DNA of 64,000 nucleotides from Populus alba (lineage: Eukaryota; Streptophyta; Magnoliopsida; Malpighiales; Salicaceae): NCBI RefSeq assembly GCF_005239225.2, contig NC_133289.1, positions 1,309,501 to 1,373,500 on the forward strand, read 5' to 3'. Below the pieces are notes generated by a model that did no database searches, was not told the DNA's origin, and saw only the letters and a list, made by a program, of their open reading frames with translations. The translations under genes were made by a program, and so were the position numbers. The stretch's first letter is position 1, and the number at the start of each line of letters is the position of its first letter. Positions 1-10,962 of this stretch are shown in pieces.

Positions 1-1
1 T

Positions 2-294
2 GATAAATTAGATATTTTGGGTTGGTGGAAGATTAATGCTTCAAAATATAAGATACTTTCGAAAGTTGCACAACATGTTCTTGCTATTTCTATATTCATA
101 ATGGCTTCCGAATCAGCCTTTAGCACAAGTGGTTGTACACTCGACCAATTTCGAAGTTCTCTATCTCCAACAACAGTTCAAGCACTTATTTGTTGTCAAA
201 ATTGGTTGCATCATGGTCCAATTTCAACTGATAATACAACCTTGATGAATGATTTGGAAACCTACGAAAACCTTGAATCAGATAATGTTTTTTA
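2..294 (+). mobile_element. hAT transposase C-terminal dimerisation fragment
   Basis: The open frame enters from the window edge. It encodes the hAT family C-terminal dimerisation region: the tryptophan pair in DILGWWK, then LSKVAQHVLAI, the hallmark ASESAFSTSG, the LDQFRSSLSP stretch and a final CQNWL. It ends at a TAA after about 97 residues. Only the 3' end of the transposase is in view, so whether the rest is intact cannot be judged. No terminal inverted repeat was firmly located. In active elements this domain mediates transposase multimerisation. This is probably a decayed element. Confidence 0.85.
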
Positions 295-420
295 AAAACT
301 TACACCTTTTATTTTATTATTTATTAATTAACACATTTTTATTCTAACATGTTTAATATTTTATTTTGTAGAATTTGGTGGAAAGTTGCATTTAGCAACG
401 GATGATAATTAGTTCACAAA

Positions 421-652
421 TTGTGATGCATTTATTGAAAAAGTATGGTATAAATATATTTTTTTAATTTTTTATATCTTCTAATTTAATTTATCATGTT
501 ATAATTCTAGATTATGAATTTCATAATCTAGATTATGAATTGTGATGCATTTATTGAAAAAGTATGGTATAAATATTTTTTTTTAATTTTTATATCTTCT
601 AATTTAATTTATCATGTTATAATTCTAGATTATGAATTTCATAAATTAAAGT
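421..652. repeat. Tandem duplication, 119-bp unit, two copies
   Basis: Units begin with TTGTGATGCATTTATTGAAA at 421 and 540 and are nearly identical to the end of the second unit. They follow the hAT transposase tail and probably lie in its 3' region. Confidence 0.8.
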
Positions 653-1327
653 GCAATGCTCTTGAAGTGCTTTTTTATTGAGATGATGTGCACATGAAGA
701 TTTATTTTTTGTGGCTTGGAGTGTTTTATGATAATGTTATTTGTTGTTTTTTTGTTAAGCCCTTTGAAGGCAATGGTTTGTATTTTGTAATTTGGATTGT
801 AACTTATTGGTGTGTGATTGTGAGTGTGTGTTATTTATTTAAACTTTTCGGAAGTAGAAAAATATTAGTAAGTTAAAAAATATATTGAACATAAGATTGA
901 CACTAATAATTTCATATAAATGAATATTCAATGGCCAAAAAAATTAATAAACATAAGATTGATAATAATAATTTAATACAATTGAATATTTAAGGGTAAA
1001 AAAATTAAATATATTTGGAATCTTCAAAGAAAATAAGACAATAGCAAAATTAATTATAAGCCCAACAGAAATCCATTAGAAGCCCATTACAAAGCCCATT
1101 AAAAAGCCTATTAAAAGTCCAAAAAAAACCCAAAATGCATATAGATTTATCCGGTTTTTTGGATAAAAAACTGGACCAGAACCGGCCGGTTTGGGTAGGT
1201 TCTGGTTCAGTTTTGAATCTCTTTTTTTTTCCGGTTTAGTTATTTTTTGGGTAAAAACCGAATCGAACCGAAAATGATCACTCTTAGTATTTTCTACAAA
1301 GCTCTGGAACTATTCACTTCTTAATTG
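653..1327. other. AT-rich stretch, probable hAT 3' subterminal region
   Basis: No gene is visible. Between about 1,145 and 1,280 there is a cluster of CCGGTTT and AACCGGCC type motifs in both orientations, as in subterminal regions of plant hAT elements. A clear terminal inverted repeat with an 8-bp target duplication was not found. Confidence 0.35.
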
Positions 1328-2564
1328 CACTATTAATTATTGTTCTTTATAGATTAAATTACCGATGAATTGAAAAGTCATTAGTGATATAAGGGGTTTC
1401 TGAAAATTTTTGATTCAATTGAAAATTTAAATTAAATATTACAGACGGAATCACCGATGAAATAATTAAAAATATTAATATTTAATTATTTGTCGGTAAA
1501 ATGCCTCATTAAAAATACTAGAATCCCTTATTTCACAACAAACACACCTCTTCTTCTTCTTCTTCTTTTTCTCTCTCCCCCTTATGTAAAAAACACCAAC
1601 ATCCCTTTCTTTCTTTCTCTTCTCTTATCTCCCCAACTCCTCTTCTCCTCCAAACTCATGTATGTCTTCTTCTCTTTTCTTTTCTCTTCTTAGTTTTTTT
1701 TTTTAATTAACATATTTTATGAATTTTTCTTTTCTTTTCTCTTCTCAGCTTCACTCACAAGTACATTAATGTAAGATTTTTTTTTCTTCTTTTTTTGCAT
1801 TATACTTGTTTTTTATTTTATTTTTAAATCTTTATGTTCTTAATAATTGTATGAATGTTATTGTATGATTTTTTTTTTCACTGGAGATCAATTTTGTTTT
1901 TTCAATTTTGTTGTTCGATTTTCAATTAAATTATTTTTATTTATTGCTAGATTATGGGTTCTGAAATAGGTTTTCCAGGTTAAGTGGAAATTATTTTTTG
2001 TTGATATATTTATTTGTTGTTGTTGTTTTATTTTTTGTGTTATTTATTTGTTACAAATTTGTTTGAGTTGATTTTCTTCTTCTTTTTTCCAAGCAATCCT
2101 AAGTATTATGGAGTATTTATTTATATTAATTTAATTATTTTCTAGTTCTGTTAAATATATTTTTTAAAATATATATTTTTAAATAATTATCGGCATATTA
2201 TGTTCATTAATATATTTCAGAGAGTTGGAAAATAATTTCTGCAAATGTCATTGTGACACTGTTTAATCACTGATGGAATTGCATACAATATTTTTGTTGG
2301 TTATATAACAAGCTTTCTAGGGGAAATACTGACGGAATAAAACGGGTAAATTTTTTTTGGCATGCTTTTCCTATTAATAAATTCATCAGTAATAAATATT
2401 TTTTTATTATCGTCATATTCACTTATAGACCAAAAATTACCGAGGAGAATTTTATTGACAAAGTATTTCTCTCTATAATCCCGTCGATAAATTAATTGCC
2501 AACGGAATGATAGTATAAATGCTAACGGAAAATTCCGTTGGTAAATATAAGAAATCTAATAGTG
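1328..2564. mobile_element. Non-autonomous CACTA-like element
   Basis: The segment begins CACTATTA at 1,328 and ends with the reverse complement (TAATAGTG) at 2,564. The interior repeats short subterminal motifs of the CCGATGAA / GACGGAAT / AACGGAA type near both ends, as in En/Spm (CACTA) elements. No transposase frame is present, and about 1,540-1,700 is pyrimidine-rich filler. The 3-bp flanks (TTG, AAA) do not match as a target duplication, so the ends could be off or the site altered. Confidence 0.5.
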
Positions 2565-2607
2565 AAATCCCTTCCTTTTTAAAATTTAACACTCACATAC
2601 AAACACA

Positions 2608-2610
<3 letters not shown>

Positions 2611-2667
<57 letters not shown>
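2611..2667. repeat. (AT)n microsatellite
   Basis: An uninterrupted AT dinucleotide run of 57 bases just downstream of the CACTA-like element. Confidence 0.97.
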
Positions 2668-2669
<2 letters not shown>

Positions 2670-2928
2670 TATGAAAAGTTATTTTGTAATGATTTTACTT
2701 TGATTTATCATCAAAGCCTTATTTTACCTCAATTAATCAACTTCTTGAGATTGCCTAATTTATCAATCAATACTTTTCGTTAATTTTTATCAGAAAATTG
2801 ATGGAATTAATGATAAGATACTGGTTTTCCTTTTCCAATACATATACTTCATGGATTCTAAAAGAAGTTTCAATTTAATAATCATTCCTTAGCTATTATC
2901 ATAAAAATTTGATGATCAACAAGAAGAG

Positions 2929-3006
2929 AACCTGAAGAGGAATGCTTGAGAGCCCTGCGAGCAACCTGGGTTCTGCTTCAACTATGTCCCACCAAGTTGT
3001 GTTTTA
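2929..3006 (-). other. Relic of DUF4220 gene 5'-UTR exon
   Basis: This segment (CCTGAAGAGGAATGCTTGAG, then a CGAGCAACCTG core and ACCAAGTTGTGTTTTATTC) matches 13,357-13,440 and 14,611-14,700, both upstream of DUF4220 coding starts. In those copies the 5' splice site reads, on the minus strand, CTTCAG followed by GTACGT. Here it has no intact gene attached. Confidence 0.55.
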
Positions 3007-3009
3007 TTC

Positions 3010-3590
3010 GTAGTCATGGTGTAACATTATGACTTTGTATATATACTCTAGCACTGAAATCATAGTTTGTTCTTTTTTTGGATAATAGTTGAATTTTAGT
3101 GATGAATACGGAACTCCATTGACAGGGTAGGAATAAATGTTGCACATGCTCAGTTTCAAGTTGACATAGAGGGCACAAAGCTCGACTTTGGGTGTATTAA
3201 ATTCCTTAGCAGCAAGAAAATTCTTGTACAGACCCTTTCTTGCAGAACCAACCATAAGAACATCTCAATCTTTGGAGGTGCAATACCTTTCCATAACATT
3301 GTTGTGAAAGCAAAAGAACCTGGGAAATCCAGGAGGTCAATGATATTGCTGCCAGACTGAACCGTATAGTGTCATTCGCTGGAATGATCCCATCGTTTTA
3401 AATCTTCCTTGCTTGTACTCAGCCTGACTGATGGCAACAATGTAAGAAGTTGTTGATATTGTAACTCCTCTAAAGGATGCAGTGATCTTGGCCAATTAAA
3501 TTTCCACTCCCACGACCCTAAATCATAATCAGAAAAATAGAATAAATCATTGTTAAAACTTATGTAAGCTACCTGTTGTAGCCTCATGCA
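3010..3590 (-). pseudogene. Degenerate LINE-type zf-RVT-like fragment
   Basis: Minus-strand frames broken by stops carry a pattern that recalls the zinc-binding region found after plant LINE reverse transcriptases: a W-x-W-x-F-x-W start near 3,530, a QQLLTLLPSVRLS stretch, a DLKRWDHS block, and in another frame YKNFLAAKEFNTP and CALYVNLKLSMCNIYSYPV. The match is from memory of the family and the frames are shifted against each other. It lies between two DUF4220 relics, so it may have inserted into or replaced that copy. Confidence 0.35.
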
Positions 3591-3869
3591 CCTACAGGAC
3601 TATCAATTCTCTTAAAGCTGGAATAAAACCTTATTCTTGAGCAGGAAGAGATCCAAAACAAGAGCAAATCACTTTCTCTTGCTCCAAACTAATTAAACTT
3701 TGAGAGAAGTGTATGAAATTGAGCATATACCTACATAATTGTAGAAATGATGTACATGTTTATACACAATAGAAGAGGAAGCCAAAACGAACCATTCATC
3801 ATTGCTTTGGTGGTCAAATTAATCCTTCATCGCTTGGCATCCCTTCTATCACCAGCAACTATCCATTAT

Positions 3870-4200
3870 ATATATATATATATCACACACCAAAATATAT
3901 ATTAAAATTGATTCTTAAAACAACATTATTAAGAGAAAACAAAGTCACACACTTGCACACATAAAACCAAATAACATTCTGAATCTCCAAGCTTTTGAGC
4001 CAGAATCCTGCTGTATACTTCCGTCTACACCCAAAGATTATAAGAAAATTTTGAAGAAAGAGACTGAGCAACATCACCGCGCGAAGCTCCCATCCGTTCC
4101 ATAGTCTTTCAGCAGTTTCAGAAACCTTATGAATGCCCATGCATGTTTGATTTCCTTCAATTAGACCAGGTGCCAACAACCAAAAAAAAATCTCACAAAG
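3870..4200 (-). pseudogene. Collapsed copy of the DUF4220 gene
   Basis: On the minus strand the start matches the intact gene at 10,963-12,975 (MGIHKVSETAERLWNGWELR, the first membrane segment, then AGFW), but the coding region is collapsed. After about 45 codons only one short exonic piece remains (the LGDSE region, seen as AQKLGDSE-like DNA at 3,985-4,005). The sequence then runs directly into what is the 3' flank of the intact gene (3,870-3,990 matches 10,735-10,850). Almost the whole reading frame has been deleted while both flanks remain. It cannot encode a functional protein. Confidence 0.8.
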
Positions 4201-4734
4201 CTAATTGAACTACACAAGGGTCATGCTCAAGTCTTCACCCTGAGATTAAGGGATATGGTGAATTTTCTGTGACAAGTTTGCCGCGATTAGATGAGACAAG
4301 AAATCATTGATGAGCCAAGACCTTTAAGTCATTGTTAAATAATATTTGCGTTGACTTATTTATTAAAATTAATTTATTAAAAGTAGGATATATGCATTTT
4401 ATATATATTTAGGTTAACATAATATATAAATTATTCAGAATTCTAGTTAATTTTTTAATATTAAATCTTAATTATTTTAACAATCATGACTCTATATCCT
4501 CCATCAGCAGTAGATGCACATATACCTTTTACATGGAACCAAATAAAGCAAGGATGCATGCCTTCTAATAAAAAATTAATATATTAGTCTTTGTTTTATA
4601 AATAAATTAATAATATTTTTTTCTGAATATAAAAAAAGTTAAGAATATAAAAAATATTTTAAATGATATAAATTTTAAAAAATTTAGGCTTAGTGGAAAT
4701 TAAACCTAATTATTCTTTTTATTTGTTATAAAAA
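4201..4734. other. AT-rich spacer
   Basis: No gene, motif or repeat structure that I can support. Confidence 0.6.
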
Positions 4735-5545
4735 TATATTTAAAATACCCTTTAAATATCTTAAACTGAAATGTTAATTAATTATTTTTATAAAAAAAAA
4801 AAAAAAAAAACATTTAAACTACTCTTGAAGTATCCTTAACATAAATCCTAATTAATTTTTTTTATAATTTTATTTTATTTTTTATACAAAACAAAAACAT
4901 TTAAACTATCATAAAACTATCCTAAACAGAAATCTTAATTATTTTTTTATTTTCCTTATTTAAAAAAAAAAAAAAAACCTTTGAACTACCTTTGAAGTAT
5001 CCTAAATAGAAATTCTAATTAATGTTCTTATAAATTATTTTTATTTTTTATAAAAAAAATCATTTAAAATATCCTTAAAGTAACCTAAACAGAAATCTTA
5101 ATTTTTTTATAGATTGTTTTTATTTTGTATGGAAAAAACATTTAAACTACCCTTAAAGTATCCTAAATAGAAATCCTTATTAATTTTTTTTATACATTGT
5201 TTTTATTTTTTATTAAAAAAATATTTAAATTACCATTGAAGTATCCTAATTAGAAATCCTAATTAATTTTTTTTATAAATTGTTTTTATTTTTTATTAAA
5301 AAAATATTTAAATTACCCTTGAAGTATCCTAAATAACAATTCTAATTTATTTATTTTATCAATTATTTTTATTTTTATATAAAAAATTATTTAAACTACC
5401 CTGAAGTATCTAAATAGAAATTGTAATTAATTTTTTTTATATTTTTTTTTATTTTTTATAAAAAAATTTAAATTATCCTTTAAGTAACTTAAATAAAAAA
5501 TATATTTTTTTTTAAAATGTTTTTTTATTTTTTATATAAAAAAGA
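4735..5545. repeat. Degenerate ~80-bp minisatellite array, about 10 units
   Basis: Each unit contains ATTTAAACTACC-like, CTTGAAGTATCCTAAA and TAGAAATCCTAATTAATT blocks followed by a T-rich/A-rich spacer. Unit starts fall near 4,738, 4,812, 4,900, 4,979, 5,062, 5,142, 5,222, 5,305, 5,391 and 5,468. Units differ by substitutions and poly-A/T length. No coding potential. Confidence 0.8.
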
Positions 5546-6185
5546 ACATCGTGCACAATAACATGATAAATTGCATTAATAAACAAATCAAATGAGTTGG
5601 ATTGTTCAAACCTTTTATATTCTTCATAATTTGTTCCCAAAGACAAATCAAATGAATTTTGTGGAGACTTCTACTACGGCTTGAAAATGAATTTAGATTA
5701 TGAATTTGATTAAAAAGAACATAAAGGATGGAGGAGAAAATTCTTCAATTACCATGGTTAGTTTAATTTAAAACTTTAATAATAATAATAAGAATAATAA
5801 TATCAATGAATTGTTTTATATTAAATAAAGTGTTTAGATCAACACAGCTATTCATTTATGCACCAAAAATGGATGAATATTTGATGCACAAAATATTTTA
5901 TAGTGACCTGAAAAAATCGTTTAGATATTTAATAAGTAAATGTGAATGAGACTTTTAGAAAGTAACATTTCATTGTTCTTTCTAGGAATTTGGATATATT
6001 TCCAAGATTGTTGTTAAATATGTTTTAAAGTATTTTTAGTTTTAAAAAATATCAAATTAATATTTTTTTAAAATTACATATTAATAATACTTAAATATTT
6101 TTATTGATATTAAAAAAATTAACAATTATCTAGTTACAACTGTAAATGATAAAAATTTTGTGCACGATAACATAAAAATTGCATT
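5546..6185. other. AT-rich spacer
   Basis: Contains a short AAT-type run near 5,778-5,800. No gene is visible. Confidence 0.6.
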
Positions 6186-8430
6186 CACTACAACATTAAA
6201 CAATTTTACGGATGACTTATTTTCATTGGTGTAAGACACACTATTCATCAGTAAAAGTTTTACCGACAACATCACCGACGGAAATAGTCTTTCAAAATAT
6301 TAATCATTGGTAATTTTCATTTTTGTTGCTACTTCTGTCTGTAAAAAAATTAAATCAACAGTTGTACAGACGGACAAAGCGCGCAAAAAAAAAATCTCGC
6401 TAGAAATTTACTGAAAAATAATCCGTTTGTATTTCCAAAGGTGACTCACCGACGGCTAGTCTGTCAGTGATTGTGGCCTAGGTAGTAAATATTTTGCAAC
6501 TCTCTGTAAAATACAAATAGAATAATTTCGTTTGTATTTCCAACGATAACTCATTGACGAAACGTCCATCGGTGAATGTGGCATTGACAGTAAATTTTTT
6601 GCAACTCTCTGTGAAATACCGACGGACCATTTTCGTCTGTAATGTCATCGGTATTAATTTAAAAAAATTTAATTTTTTTAAATAAATAACATAAAATTAT
6701 TGATTAATAGTAAAAAAAAAAAAACTAATTAACCAAATAAAATTGTATTAAATTTTAAATATAAAAAATAATGTTAAATAATATTCATCCAAATATTCAT
6801 TACAAATTTAATGTGTTTCAAAAACAAAATTAAACTAAAATAACAGAGGAGCTAGAGGAGAAGGAGGAGGCTGGTTGTTCCCAAGACCGTACCGCCAAAA
6901 AAAGGGCACACATGTATCTTCATCCATCCTTGATCTAATGTCCATGATCATTTGACGGAGTTGTTCATAATCCGTCGAGACTCGATCATATTGTTGTTTC
7001 AAGGCCATGAACTCCTCAGATTGGATGCTCAATACTGATGGAGAGCTCTCAATGGTTGAGATACTACGGGCCACCTGCAAGTTTTCTGTCATAATGTTGG
7101 AGAGCCCATAGACCTGATCTTTATCAGGTCCACCAGATGATCCTACCTCCATCCACAAATCCGGATCGAAATTAGGATAGGTCGAAGGATTGTCCCTATA
7201 TCTCACACTCAACCAGCTATTATAGATCTCTTAATTTTTTTTAAAAAAATCATCATATTGAATTCAAGAAAATAATAACTTACGAAATAAAATGATTGAA
7301 CAAACATATCATGAAGTATTGAGCATGGTTGTCCATGAACTGTTGCATCCTTTTTTGGCGATCTTGACTCCGCACGTGTGTCTCTACAAAAAGCTCTATT
7401 AGGCTCGGCTTACGTCCAAGAGACGTAGCCTGTAAGAAAAAAAATGTTGCAAGTTAAATATATTTATAAGCAACAACAAATTAATTAACGATATATTTCA
7501 TTTAAATTAATCTTACAATCCGCTTCGCATGTGCACTGAATGGAATGAAATCACTAGTGTGCGTGGTCACCAAACCATGAATTTGTTGGTTCCGGTTGTC
7601 AGCACCGGATTTTGAGCATCGTGTGAACCGCTCATACGTCACGTGCTCAATATATTGCATCCATATATCCCTTGGGATGTATGTCAATTTGAATTCCCGC
7701 CAATGCACCATGTTTTTCCAGCCTCCAAATCATGCAATCTACTTTCATAGTAACAAATTAGAATTTAAAACAAAAAATTATAGTAGTTTCGATGTTACCT
7801 AGTTGCCGCATGATTCTCTCATACCCTCTTCGCAACATTATCGTGCGTGCTATCCCACTCAAATTTGTGTTGTGTATAAATAATTCATTTAAAATAAAAA
7901 TAGTATAAGATAAAAAAAAATTATAAAAATAATTTATTAAAAATAAGCTGAAAATTAGAAGTTAACACCTACCTAAAAATCATCGAAACAATGCATCGAT
8001 ATTAAGTCTCCACTCAGGATGTTTGGAAAACTGACTCCATTGAAATAATAGAATCTTCATCGATGATTTAAACGCAAATATTATTGTCCGGGCAGCCTCA
8101 ATGTTTGTGAACCTAAAATTAAATAAAATTAATAAAATATTAATTAGTTGTTCATAAATTATGTCATAAGTATATATAAAAAAAAAACTAAAACTGAAAC
8201 AAACTTACATTGAAAGGCCATCCTTTCAATGTGCTTGGTACTTGCAAGTGAATTGACCCCGCTGTGAAGGCACACCGCCTCTGTGCTATGAAACCGCGCT
8301 AGAAGAGGCAGCATCACAAGTGGGTGCAAGTGCCTCTTCTTGATCAGCACCTAAGGATAAGTTATTCTCGCTGGTAGAAGAACTAGCTGCGACCGTATGC
8401 TGACGACGAGCTGTTGATTTCATTCTACGC
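6186..8430 (-). mobile_element. CACTA (En/Spm) element end with degenerate Transposase_24 gene
   Basis: CACTACAACATTAAACAATT at 6,186 is a CACTA terminus followed by subterminal ACCGACGG-type motifs to about 6,650. The minus strand then carries pieces of a plant Ptta/En/Spm transposase (Transposase_24). These are a start near 8,424 (MKSTARRQH), a WSQFSKHPEWR stretch near 8,000, IPRDIWMQYIEHV and CSKSGADNRNQ near 7,600-7,690, LGRKPSLIELFVETH near 7,400 and a coiled C-terminus (6,835-7,212) with EEFMALKQQYDRV. Frames are interrupted, for example a TAG after SSSAVS near 8,290, so the gene is decayed or heavily spliced. The opposite CACTA terminus was not located. Confidence 0.75.
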
Positions 8431-10250
8431 ATTTACACAAATTTATATGAATAATTACATAATTAAATTCGATTATTTAAAAAAAAAATTGGTAGCACCT
8501 CCCATATATTAAAGACTACCTATAGTTTTCAAACCTGTAAATATTGACAATAACCAAAAACCAATTGACTTCATTGAAAAATCTTATATACAACCTAACA
8601 TCTATAGAAATTTAACAGCTATATATTTTCAACTAACATCTATACAAATTGACATGACCAAAATATTGATGTCTTCTCCCAAGTGCAGGAGTGTCGAAGT
8701 AATAAATAACCAGACAAGACCAAGGTTGAACCACAGAGAGGTTAACTATATAAATTATAAATAACAACAACAACAACAACAACAACAACAAAGAGGACTT
8801 TAAGATGTAAGATTAATGTGAGGATTAAACAATGATAAAAACAAATGTCAATGTTAGAGGATCCACTAATGGTATTTCAAACAAATATAGTATAAACTCT
8901 TATTATTCAACTGGAAACCACACACAAAGGAGGTTTCATTCAGATTATAAATTATTAACATGATTACATTAATTATCTTAATTATTTGAGTAATGCCAAT
9001 ACTTGTAAATATTATTAGGTATTCATGGTGATAACTTATATTAACAACAAATCAAATTCCTTTCATAGCACAAGTGTCGGTTATACCATACAGTTGAGCT
9101 ATGAAAGTGCCAAGTATTTATTTTACCAATGGTTGTTCGACACAAATCTAGATTAACCATTTAACAAGCAATGTATTAAGAGTGAGCTAGATAATAATTA
9201 TAAAACATGTTAGTATCAAGCATTAAAGTCTATGTTGAGTTTATATTATACTTATTTTTACACCATTAGTGTAATCTTTTCACCTTGACATAATAAATTT
9301 AGCTAAACATAATGAAAGAAAGAAACATAAATAAACAAGATAAGAACACAATTATATAAGTAAAGGAAAGTAAATGAAAAGCATAAATAAAATATTAATA
9401 TAACATAAAATAAAACTTGAACATTATAAAATACAAAGAAATAGAGTAAGAGCATGATCTTGATCTGAACACCAATACCTAAATGCATGGCAAATGCCTT
9501 CTTTTATAGGCTAAAATTTGGAACTATTGATTTAATGACTAATTGTTGAGTGGGTAGCCACATCTTGACTTGGTGACAGTCCTTATCTTCTTGTCTAAAC
9601 AAAACGTCATTGCTAACGTCAGCATTTGAACAGACTTAAATCATGAAAGTTCTAGGAAATTGTCTCAGCTTTCCAACAAAAAAAATTGAGGTCATTTGAA
9701 CTTCTAAAACTCAAGATATGGTTTGAACACTGAACAGTGTCTAGGCTGCAGGACAGATTCTGACTTCTCCATTATTGCTAAGATTTGGACTTCTAAACAG
9801 CAGAATTGGGTCTTGCACTTCCATGAATGTTTTAAGCCTATGTCTTAGCTTTTCATCCATATACAGCATACCTAAATCCAAGTTCTACAGCTCCAGTTAT
9901 GATCCAATAACTGAATAGTGTTCCAGTTTGGACCGAACCAGTATCGTTTTTCTAAGCTTCACCCTCTCTTTATCTTCTCAAATAAGGAAGCTCTCTCTTC
10001 AAGTAAGAAAGCTCTCTTAAAAGTTCTCAAGCCTCCTTCATCTATATGCTTGAAGTCTATAAAGAACGAAACTTTGTTGAATCAAGCTCAAATGTTCCAT
10101 AAGAGTTCTTTAACAACACCTTGAAGACAAATCAAAAGTACTCTTCAAAACATCAAATCACCGAATCTAGCTTCGCAATACACACCTAACTTTGAGTTCT
10201 TGCAAAGCACAAATCTCTTAACTTGATTTCACAAATTAAAAAGAATACTT
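8431..10250. other. Repeat-like intergenic region with (AAC)n
   Basis: An (AAC)n run lies at 8,763-8,791. The surrounding sequence (CCCAAGTGCAGGAGTGTCGA at about 8,680 and onward) resembles intergenic repetitive DNA I associate with LTR retrotransposon interiors, but no protein domain is readable. No gene is supported. Confidence 0.4.
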
Positions 10251-10962
10251 TAGATAGAGATTGTACCTGGTCATATATTTAATAAAATCATATATTTATA
10301 CATGTGTGTTTGTTTAATTTCAAGTGCTCAAAATTATGTCTACGGTCACATGAACAATGAAGCATGTAATTCACATTTGGATTTCAATTGCTCCAAAAAT
10401 CTTACGTGTAATAATGAATAACAATAATTTATCTTGATGCCAATAAGTCGTTGTTCTAGTTTTCAAGAGTTGGAGGCTAAATTCTAGAAGTTGAAGCACA
10501 ATAATTCAAGATATAATTTATATTATTCTTTAACATATCTCCTAAAAAAAAGCATTTGGAGCTTAAAACTTGCACATGTCCATATTATCTTATGCTATTA
10601 GTTAAATTTTAATTAAAAGAGAGAATTAGAGTGATGAGATTCAAATTCGTGACCGTTTGATTATTATGACTCTAATTTCATGTCAAAAAATCAATTCAAC
10701 ACAATAGTTTAAGCTGTTAGGTGAGACCAAATGATATATATATATATATCACACACCAAAATATATATTAAAATTGATTCTTAAAACAACATTATTAAGA
10801 GAAAACAAAGTCACACACTTGCACACTCAAAACCAAATAACATGCTGATAATTAAAATAAGAACCCCAAACTTAATCTAGTCTAGAAGTCAAAGACGGAG
10901 GAGGAAAATAAAAATGACTGCAACTTAAAACAAGATTTAATGGACTTTCCGGGCGGGCAGCA
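10251..10962. other. 3' flank of the DUF4220 gene
   Basis: A short (TA)n run lies near 10,735-10,750. The stretch 10,735-10,850 is duplicated at 3,870-3,990 beside the collapsed gene copy. It probably includes the 3' UTR of the minus-strand gene. No polyadenylation signal was singled out. Confidence 0.5.
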
